This document shows, in pieces, positions 51,545 through 60,000 of a stretch of 60,000 bases of DNA; within the stretch, counting starts at the first letter, position 1; each line of letters opens with the position of its first letter. The notes beneath the pieces are model-generated. The model searched no databases and was not told the DNA's origin. It worked only from the letters and a program-made list of their open reading frames with translations. The position numbers were made by a program, and so were the translations under genes. This DNA comes from Owenia fusiformis (Eukaryota > Annelida > Polychaeta > Sabellida > Oweniidae), in NCBI GenBank assembly GCA_903813345.2, contig CAIIXF020000010.1, forward strand, positions 26,748,425-26,808,424, written 5' to 3'.

Positions 51545-52154
51545 GTTAGCAATCCAGAAGATGTGAACTAATACATTGATCACTTCATGTGTGTTTTGGA
51601 ATTTTTGGTGAGTTAATAAGACCAAAACTCGCAATTCAAATTGTGATATGGAGAAATGGCGAACATTTGATTTCAAATTTTATGATTTGATTTCAAATTT
51701 TATGATTTATCATAGCATTGGTATGGCATTGGTCCTATATTTAGACATTTGGTATGGCATTGGGTCTCATATTAACATTTGGGCATCTGGTGGCTTTTGG
51801 GCACTATATTAGTTGGTATAGGAACACATCCAAATTCAACATTTTAGTATGGGAATATATTGATATCTGACTCTGAGGGTTCAGCCTAGGACCCCATAGA
51901 ATTTTGTAGAAAGTGAACCCCCTGGGGGTATTTCATAAGTGGTAGGTATTAATTATCACAGGCTGGTATCGAAAAATTTGTCCGCTGTGACGGAGCGTTC
52001 TATTTTGATATATGTCACGATATAGGGTAGAGATTTTTCGGTTTTTATTTTGTGCTACTTTTGGACTTAGAATAAAATCTAAAATGACCAGGCATCAGGG
52101 ATCAGATTAAAAAACATAAGAACAGGACTCGTCAAAAGAGATAACGTATAGCAT

Positions 52155-53768
52155 AAAATGGACTCTTTTTCAAAACCAACACAAATGGCGCAAAGTAGCA
52201 CTTTCCAGAAAATAAATAGAGTTCAGCCTATCGATAGATTTTGATACCTTTTTTGAAAACCAACACAAATGACCAAAAGTAACACTTTTCCAGACAAGAG
52301 TCCAGCCTATCGATAGATTTTGATACCTCTTTTCAAAACCAACACAAATGGCGAAAAGTAACACTTTTTCAGAAAATAAACAGAGTCCAGCATACGATAG
52401 ATTTTCATACCTTTTTTCAAAACCAACACAAATGGCGAAAAGTAACACTTTTCAGAAAATAAACAGAGTCCAGCATACGATAGATTTTCATACCTTTTTT
52501 CAAGACCAACACAAATGGCGAAAAGTAACACTTTTCAGAAAATAAACAGAGTCCAGCATTCGATAGATTTTCAGACCTTTTTTCAAAACCAACACAAATG
52601 GCAAAAAGTAACACTAAAATAAACAGAGTCCAGCATACGATAGATTTTCATACCTTTTTTCAAAACCAACACAAATGGCGAAAAGTAACACTTTTCAGAA
52701 AATAAACAGAGTCCAGCATACGATAGATTTTCATACCTTTTTTCAAAACCAACACAAATGGCGAAAAGTAACACTTTTCAGAAAATAAACAGAGTCCAGC
52801 ATACGATAGATTTTCATACCTTTTTTCAAAACCAACACAAATGGCGAAAAGTAACACTTTTCAGAAAATAAACAGAGTCCAGCATACGATAGATTTTCAT
52901 ACCTTTTTTCAAAACCAACACAAATGGCGAAAAGTAACACTTTTCAGAAAATAAACAGAGTCCAGCATACGATAGATTTTCATACCTTTTTTCAAAACCA
53001 ACACAAATGGCGAAAAGTAACACTTTTTAGAAAATAAACAGAGTCCAGCATACGATAGATTTTCATACCTTTTTTCAAAACCAACACAAATGGCGAAAAG
53101 TAACACTTTTCCAGAAAATAATCAGAGTTCAGCCCATTGATAGATTTCATCCCATTTTTCAAAACCAACACAAATGGTGAAAAGTAACACTTTTCCAGAA
53201 AATAAACAGAGTCCAGCATATGATAGATTTTCATACCTTTTTTCAAAACCAACACAAATGGTGAAAAGTAACACTTTTCCAGAAAATAAACAGAGTCCAT
53301 TATATGATAGATTTTTATACCTTTTTTCAAAACCAACACAAATGGCCAAAAGTAACACTTTTCCAGAAAATAATCAGAGTTCAGCCCATCGATAGATTTT
53401 CATACCTTTTTTTGAAAACCAACACAAATGGCCAAAAGTAACACTTTTCCAGAAAATAAACAGAGTCCTGTCTAGCGATAGATTTTCATACCTTTTTTCA
53501 AAACCAACACAAATGACCAAAAGTAACACTTTTCCAGAAAATAAACAAAGTTCAGCCTATCGATAGATTTTCATACCTTTTTTCAAAACCAACACAAATG
53601 GCCAAAAGTAACACTTTTTCCAGAAAATAAATAGAGTCCAGCCTATCGATAGATTTTCATACCCCTTTTTCAAAACCAACACAAATGGCCAAAAGTAACA
53701 CTTTTCCAGAAAATAAACAGAGACCAACCTATCGATAGATTTTTATACCTTTTTTTCAAAAGGCCGTG
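52155..53768 (+). repeat. 83-bp tandem array, forward orientation, about 19 units
   Basis: The unit contains caaaaccaacacaaatggcg, aaaagtaacacttttcagaa and aataaacagagtccagca. Units in the middle (about 52620-53090) are nearly identical and those at the edges diverge, a pattern of homogenisation by unequal exchange. Frames of about 65 codons repeat by chance. Confidence 0.97.
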
Positions 53769-54351
53769 GCTGGAGAGCCTTAAATTTTAAGGCTCTTTAG
53801 CATTTTGGTAACCAATTTGGCTAGAGAGCCTTAAATTTTAAGGTTCTTTAGCATTTCGGCTGAAAGAGCCTAAAATTTTAAGGCTCTTTAGCATTTTGAT
53901 AGCCAATTTAAGGAATTCTAGGTGACAGAAATGACAAAATATTGTTTCTGGGACGAGATCAAACGACTTTGACTATATTCTATACCCAACCTATTTTGTA
54001 ATTTAACAATCAGCACAAATATACATACCATATTAGCAGATATCGGACAAATTCATAAAAAATATTTTTTGATCGATAAAATCGCTGATTATTAAACCGG
54101 AAGTGTCTTCTCTGAGGTCCGCGAAGAAGATGAAGAAGAAAATATAAAGATTTCAGTCATTTCAAATTTGCCGTCGATTTGGTTTTAAATGGTTCTAAAT
54201 TATCTTCGAATGCTTACTATGACTTCTATTAGTACTGTTTTGACTTCCCCACTTCATAAAAAGAAGATTATCACCTTTTACTGGACTCATAAATTTACTT
54301 CCGGTCTACCGAGAAAAATAAAAGTTTGATCCTCAGTCAAGATTTGAAAAA
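53769..54351. other. Spacer between the two facing arrays
   Basis: It begins with a three-unit repeat of about 50 bp (gagagccttaaattttaagg, then ctctttagcatttt). The rest is AT-rich with no frame or motif that I recognise. It would be the loop of the first palindrome. Confidence 0.7.
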
Positions 54352-56185
54352 AGCTTTTTGTTTATTTTCTGGAAAAGTGTTACTTTTTGCCATTTATGTT
54401 GCCTTTTAAAAAAGGAAAGAAAATCGATATATACTGAAGGCATGGACTCTGTTTATTTTCTGGAAAAGTGTTACTTTTGGCAATTTGTGTTGGTTTTGAA
54501 AAAAGGTATGAAAATCTATCGATAGGCTGAACTCTGTTTAGTGTTTCTTTTGGCCATTTGTGTTGTTTTTGAAAAAAGGTATGAAAATCTACTGATGTTG
54601 GACTCTGTTTATTTTCTGGAAATGTGCTACTTTTGGCCATTTGTGTTGGTTTTGAAAAAAGGTACGAAAATCTATCCTATGGTGGACTCTGTTTATTTTC
54701 TGAAAAGTGTTACTTTTCGCCATTTGTGTTGGTTTTGAAAAAAGGTATGAAAATCTATCGTATGCTGGACTCTGTTTATTTTGTGAAAAGTGTTACTTTT
54801 CGCCATTTGTGTTGGTTTTGAAAAAAGGTATGAAAATCTATCGTATGCTGGACTCTGTTTATTTTCTGAAAAGTGTTACTTTTCGCCATTTGTGTTGGTT
54901 TTGAAAAAAGGTATGAAAATCTATCGTATGCTGGACTCTGTTTATTTTCTGAAAAGTGTTACTTTTCGCCATTTGTGTTGGTTTTCAAAAAGGGATGAAA
55001 ATCTATCGTATGCTGGACTCTGTTTATTTTCTGAAAAGTGTTACTTTTTGCCATTTGTGTTGGTTTTGAAAAAAGGTATGAAAATCTATCGAATGCTGGA
55101 CTCTGTTTATTTTCTGAAAAGTGTTACTTTTCGCCATTTGTGTTGGTTTTGAAAAAAGGTATAAAAATCTATCCTATGCTGGACTCTGGTTTATTTTCTG
55201 AAAAGTGTTACTTTTCGCCATTTGTGTTGGTTTTGAAAAAAGGTATGAAAATCTATCGTATGCTGGACTCTGTTTATTTTCTGGAAAGTGCTACTTTTTG
55301 CCATTTGTGTTGGTTTTGAAAAAAGGTATGAAAATCTATCCTATGCTGGACTCTGTTTATTTTCTGAAAAGTGTTACTTTTCGCCATTTGTGTTGGTTTT
55401 GAAAAAAGGTATAAAAATCTATCGATAGACTTGACTCTGTTTATTTTCTGAAAAGTGTAACTTTTCGCCATTTGTGTTGGTTTTGAAAAAAGGTATGAAA
55501 ATCTATCGTATGCTGGACTCTGTTTATTTTCTGGAAAGTGCTACTTTTTGCCATTTGTGTTGGTTTTGAAAAAAGGTATGAAAATCTATCCTATGCTGCA
55601 GGACTCTGTTTATTTTCTGAAAAGTGTTACTTTTCGCCATTTGTGTTGGTTTTGAAAAAAGGTATAAAAATCTATCGATAGACTTGACTCTGTTTATTTT
55701 CTGAAAAGTGTAACTTTTCGCCATTTGTGTTGGTTTTGAAAAAAGGTATGAAAATCTATCGTATGCTGGACTCTGTTTATTTTCTGGAAAGTGCTACTTT
55801 TTGCCATTTGTGTTGGTTTTGAAAAAAGGTATGAAAATCTATCCTATGCTGGACTCTGTTTATTTTCTGAAAAGTGTTACTTTTCGCCATTTGTGTTGGT
55901 TTTGAAAAAAGGTATGAAAATCTATCGTATGCTGGACTCTGTTTATTTTCTGGAAAGTGCTACTTTTCGCCATTTATGTTGGTTTTGAAAAAAGGGATGA
56001 AAATCTATCGATAGGCTGGACTCTTGTCTGGAAAAGTGTTACTTTTCACCATTTGTGTTGGTTTTGAAAAAAGGTATGGAAATCTATCGTATGCTGGACT
56101 CTGTTTATTTTCTGGAAAAGTGATACTTTTGGCCATTTGTGTTGGTTTTGAAAAAAGGTATGAAAATCTATCGAAAGGCTGGACT
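54352..56185 (-). repeat. 83-bp tandem array, inverted orientation, about 22 units
   Basis: It is the reverse complement of the array at 52155-53768. It includes a higher-order duplication of about 250 bp: the run with tctatcgatagacttgactc occurs at about 55420 and again at about 55670. Confidence 0.97.
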
Positions 56186-56284
56186 GAACTGTATGTTTAA
56201 ATGCCTGGTCATTTTAAATTTTATTCTAAGTCCAAAAGTAGCACAAAATAAAAACCCAATAATCGCTACCCTATATTGTGACAC

Positions 56285-56640
56285 TGATGTCTATTTTGCA
56301 TAGAAACACTAGGAAATCCAGACAATTTATTTTTTTACTCATATGTTTCGCTATTCCAAAGAATATTGCTTACTCCATGCAATGGGTATATCATTTGCGG
56401 GTAACTTTAACTTTTGTTTGAAGTCCAACAACGCTAAGAGTAAAAGCTATTGAAAACGGCGCCGGGGTATCATACTCCAAAATGTACCATTTCTTTTATT
56501 TCTTTTTAATGGTACAATATAGTGATACGATAATATTTACATGTGTTTTCAGCATAACTCTGAAGGTATTAATGATATCTTGATGTATTGGGTATTTTTA
56601 ATATTTTTTATAAAAAATAATGTTTTCATTTTTTGTCAGC
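56285..56640. repeat. Arm B of the second palindrome
   Basis: It is inverted relative to 58848-59170, with matches such as catagaaacactaggaaatc, cttttactctta-like words and cagcataactctgaaggtat. Confidence 0.88.
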
Positions 56641-57078
56641 TGTGAACTACGTTAAGAATTTAAGATGCAAATTATATATTTTAAAAGTACCCTTAGAAGA
56701 GAGAACGTCACAAATCACTTTCCTAAATAATGACAAGTAGTCTCTTGGAGATCTGGGGTAATGTAAATCTGAGATATAAAAACGACAACGGAGGTTTGTA
56801 CTGAAATCAACATGGTGTAAACTCAACATAATATTTCTAATACGTTTTAGCCAAGACGTCTTGAAATGTCACGTGTAGTGTAAATAGGGCTAATATGAAT
56901 TTATTCGAAATAGCGCACAGACATCCTGCATTCCGACAGATGTATAACCTTTTACCACATAATATTACTGTATATAAGATGATCCCAATACAGATTTAAT
57001 TTGTATTTATTTGAAATTCATGAAATTCATCGTTTTGCATAGACTAAAATTATAAAAAAAGTCTTGGTAAACGTGCTG
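56641..57078. other. Loop of the second palindrome, first part
   Basis: AT-rich, no feature recognised. Confidence 0.45.
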
Positions 57079-57243
57079 CACTGTAAAACCTGTCTCAATG
57101 AATATCTTTCTCTAGTGAACACCTCTTCTTATCAAATATTCCTCTGACTTCTGTATGAAATTGCCTGTATGGAGTGAACATCTACCAACTGGGAACACAT
57201 TTTTGGGCTCCATATGTGTTCACTGTACACATGTTTTACTGTA
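57079..57243. mobile_element. Pogo/Tigger-like MITE, copy 2
   Basis: The ends are ctgtaaaacctgtctcaatg and the complement of acacatgttttactgtag, with internal agtgaacacct and tgtgttcactg. It is related to the copy at 2144-2320. Confidence 0.65.
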
Positions 57244-57596
57244 GTTGCATCAGATAGCCATAACTCTTATTCAAATAAAGAACGATCTTAAAATCAAATT
57301 TCGCATTTTCGTATTTCAAGATACACTCAACTTACCTTTTGGAACGACTAAAGAGAGTAGAACAATCCACATTCCATACCATCATATGTATTTAGCCTCA
57401 TCTTCAGCAAATCATTTTACTTCAAATAATCAAGTTACCATAAAAAATGACCATGTCAGGTCAATGGATCCACAGAAGGCACTACGAAAGGGAAATACCC
57501 TATACTTAAATGAAGCTGACTATCATTTTCATGAGTTACCATGCATAAGTTGGATTGCAGTACAAACTGAGAAAAGATGCTTAAAGAGTGGTCGTA

Positions 57597-58664
57597 CAGG
57601 GTGTTCCAAAAGTAACAGGACTGGTGCTGGCATATTGTTAAATATGCACCGATTGTCTTCAAAATTTTACATAATGTACTTTCATGTATCGTTACTAAGA
57701 CTGCAAAGTTTCGACAAAATATATGAAACTCTGGTAGAGTTATGGTTGCTATAGCAACATGACATCGCAATACCCGGGGCAACATTCCACGCAAAAAGTT
57801 ACAGAGACACTGAGCATTTTGAACATCCCATATCATTTTGTACATGCCTTATCAAAGTTGAAATGCAACAACTGGTGGGAATTACATTTGTTTTACATCA
57901 TTTGATATTCCTATGTATCCTCTACTTTGAAAAATAGGCTCCTCTTTTGTCAGTACAAGAGTAGTACTCTGGGTCCATGACCCAAACACATGAGTGAACC
58001 CATTTGAGGACATACCACGCAGGGTCGATTGGACAATTTGGAGAAGGTCATTCTCATCTTTAAAGGTCTTACAGCACTGATTAGCATTCCGTTCTCAATA
58101 TAAGTACAAATTAGATATTACATGATCAGAAGAGTATGGTACATGGTTTTAGACCTCAAGACCTAGCTCCTCCATAGCTGCATGGTCTTTAATGGTGACC
58201 TGCGGGCAGGCGCGCTATCAAGGTGGATGGCTGGCTTCAAATTGGGTCTTTTCAAAAACTCAACCGTGAATTGTTCAAACTGTTATACATAGTGATATTC
58301 CAGGAAATTGAATGAATATTATTATCATTATGAAATTATTTGAATCTGAGTTGTAAAGCAACATCTTTACAACAAAGCAACTAATAAAATAAACAAGAAA
58401 TGTTGTATTATAATAGGTGAATTAGATACTTTCTTCAGGAATACAAAAATGTTAGATATCACATTTTCAGGAAAAAAGTTGCCCCGGGTATTGGGATGTC
58501 ATGTTACTATAGTAACCATAACTCTAACTGCATTTTATCATTTTTACTGAAACTTTACAATTTTAGTTGCAGTATTTCAAAGTACAATTTGTAAAAATTA
58601 GAGGACACTCAGTGCAAAATTGACAAAATGCCAGCACCAGTCCTGTTTCTTTTGGAACACCCTG
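57597..58664 (-). mobile_element. Mariner element with transposase relic
   Basis: TA flanks both sides. The ends begin cagggtgttccaaaagtaac and cagggtgttccaaaagaaac, and the inverted arms run about 190 bp (to gcaatacccggggcaac and its inverse). On the minus strand, broken frames in about 57950-58260 read IHLDSAPARRSPLKTMQL, then FKDENDLLQIVQSTLRGM. These fit the DxAPAHR-type catalytic segment and the C-terminal region of mariner transposases. Stops and frame breaks make it inactive. Confidence 0.85.
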
Positions 58665-58847
58665 TATATACATCTCAGAATTTGAATTGTGTACTTTTAT
58701 TACGTTTCATTTTTCAGAATACTTTACGAGATTTGACACGCTCGCTCCTCTAACCTGTAGTTGTAAAGAGATATATTATAAATCTAAATTCTTAACGTAT
58801 TTCAGATTTGAAACTGCTCCGTCACAGCGGACAAAAAATCTAATTAT

Positions 58848-59170
58848 TATTTTTTATCAAAAAAATAAAAACACCCAATACATAAAGATCTCATTAATAC
58901 CTTCAGAGTTATGCTGAAAATATATGTAAATATTATCGTGTCGCTACATTGTACCATTAAAAAGAAATAAAAGAAATGGTATTTTTTGGAGTATGATACT
59001 TCGACGCCGTTTTCAATAGCTTTTACTCTTAGGGTTTTTGGACTTCAAACAGAAGTTAAAGTTACGCGCAAATGATATATTCATTGCATGGAGTCAGTAG
59101 TTTTCTTTGATATAGTAAAACATATGAGTAAAAAATAAATTGTGTGGATTTCCTAGTGTTTCTATGCAAA
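58848..59170. repeat. Arm B' of the second palindrome
   Basis: It is the inverse of 56285-56640 and lies directly inside the right TIR. Just outside its inner edge, at 58826-58846, is a stray piece of TIR sequence, gctccgtcacagcggacaaa, matching the inner left TIR. Confidence 0.88.
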
Positions 59171-59378
59171 ATAACACGCTCAAGCACAGCGGACAAATTT
59201 TTCGATACCAGCCTGTGATTATGCTAAGCCTTATCTAACTGTCTAATGTGTGTTTAAATTTAATTAAATTATGTATTTACAGGGAGACTGATGCATCAAT
59301 GCAGAACCAGTAGGGAATTCCACCATTACATTTCTGTTACTGAAATATAAAAAGAGATAAGAAATCGAATTCAATTAG

Positions 59379-59504
59379 ATAAAAAAGCACTTCAAAACCA
59401 TGAACTATCATTTGATTGAAATCAACAAACTGAGAAAGAAACACGGTAAACAGAAGAAGGCATCTTCATGTCCAAAACAGTTACAGGAAACTGAACAGTT
59501 GTTG
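59379..59504 (+). CDS. Putative second exon of the divergent gene
   Basis: This is 126 nt of open frame ending at a strong donor, gtaagt. It begins after an aattag acceptor with a poor pyrimidine tract. Phase 0 on both sides lets it join the exon at 50767-50826. It reads IKKHFKTMNYHLIEINKLRK and then a Lys-rich and Gln-rich stretch; it could form a basic coiled coil. Function unknown. Confidence 0.35.
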
Positions 59505-59812
59505 GTAAGTGATTATAGATGTAGTTAGGAAAGTATTAGTGTATTGAGTTGTGAAATGCAAAAAAAATATTAAAATGAGTGCCACTTCAAAAATGGCAGG
59601 AGTATTGTGAAAAATCTATATTTTTCAATTCAAAAATATTGAGTATCACTGTTAATGAAGGATATAAAAAAAGATAAGTTTCATTTAAAAAAGTGTTAGT
59701 TTTAGTTTTGTCACATACACTTCACCCATAAATCTAAAAGGAGATACTTGTTTAAGTTTGAACCTAAAATGAACCTGGATTCTTTTTATCACACCATCGG
59801 TGGGACATAGTC
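59505..59812. other. Unassigned sequence near the right edge
   Basis: No feature recognised. Confidence 0.5.
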
Positions 59813-59896
59813 GTCATACTGGTCGTGATCGTGGTCGTGATCGTGATCGTGGTCGTGATCGTGATCGTGGTCGTGGTCGTGATCGTGATCGTCCCG
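59813..59896. repeat. Hexanucleotide repeat (cgtgat / cgtggt)
   Basis: About 13 units alternate cgtgat and cgtggt. The plus strand reads as Arg-Asp/Arg-Gly repeats, open to a stop at 59980. With no acceptor or other support I treat it as simple repeat. Confidence 0.9.
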
Positions 59897-60000
59897 CTTT
59901 TTGTCATCGCCGTTTAAGGAAAACTGCTCATCAGATTTTCTCCAAATTCGCAGAGATGATAGAGCATATGAAGTACTAGAGCTGATTAACTTTTGGGTGG

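Larger units (their letters stand above)
51957..59217. mobile_element. 7.26-kb composite transposon with inverted satellite arrays
   Basis: The ends are perfect 33-bp inverted repeats (51957-51989 and 59185-59217) starting cacaggctggtatcg. The 5-bp flank attat is duplicated (51952-51956 and 59218-59222). The interior is two successive palindromes. The first has facing 83-bp arrays (52155-53768 and 54352-56185) whose arms extend outward to about 52000 and 56280. The second has arms at 56285-56640 and 58848-59170. No transposase of its own was recognised, so the superfamily is unknown. Confidence 0.8.

Noticed and set aside
52170-55988. Many near-identical frames of about 65 codons (LLFAICVGFEKRYENL type).
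   Set aside because: The 83-bp unit is not a multiple of 3, so each frame ends after about two and a half units. They are satellite, not a gene family.
57245-57845. Frames of 169 and 129 codons on opposite strands.
   Set aside because: They run across the edge of the mariner element and have no domain; the mariner transposase remnants lie elsewhere on the minus strand.
59813-59980. Arg-Asp/Arg-Gly repeat frame resembling an RS-like domain.
   Set aside because: It is a hexanucleotide repeat with no acceptor or conserved flank.
1-60000. CRISPR arrays, bacterial operons or phage features.
   Set aside because: The window is clearly animal DNA with spliceosomal introns; the tandem arrays have no spacer structure.

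Overview
This is animal nuclear DNA: AT-rich, intron-rich and crowded with DNA transposons and satellites. I read it as a marine invertebrate bilaterian, most likely a lophotrochozoan, but the phylum is an inference. One multi-exon gene covers most of the window on the minus strand. It is a secreted subtilisin-like proprotein convertase of the PCSK5/PCSK6/Fur2 type.

I could place 23 coding exons between 50235 (start Met) and 5418. They have GT donors and AG acceptors, and every junction keeps the reading frame, giving 1096 codons. In order they encode a signal peptide and prodomain (exons 1-3, ending RKRVKR), the catalytic domain (exons 3-11, with Asp160, His201, Asn302 and Ser376), the P domain (exons 11-14), a hydrophilic linker (exon 14), and at least nine furin-like Cys repeats (exons 15-23). 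No stop codon or C-terminal anchor is seen, so the gene probably continues left of base 1.

The most unusual feature is at exon 7 (29454-30929). A 123-bp unit made of 40 nt of intron 3' end, including the AG acceptor, plus the first 83 nt of exon 7 is repeated 12 times head to tail with no length change. The unit is 41 codons and contains no stop. Any of the 12 acceptors would therefore give an in-frame mRNA carrying 0 to 11 extra copies of a catalytic-domain segment, joined by a hydrophobic 13-residue linker that was once intron.

The introns hold two small hAT elements with clean 8-bp target duplications (one 17 bp upstream of the exon 8 acceptor), several mariner-like, pogo-like, TTAA and foldback elements, and a 5'-truncated L1/Tx1-like LINE with its poly(A) tail. 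They also hold minisatellites with periods of 30, about 37, about 40 and about 70 bp.

To the right of the convertase start, a possible divergent gene begins at 50767 on the plus strand. Its putative first intron contains a 7.26-kb composite transposon (51957-59217) with 33-bp perfect terminal inverted repeats and a 5-bp target duplication. Inside are two facing arrays of an 83-bp repeat and a second nested palindrome, which itself carries a mariner relic and a pogo-like MITE.
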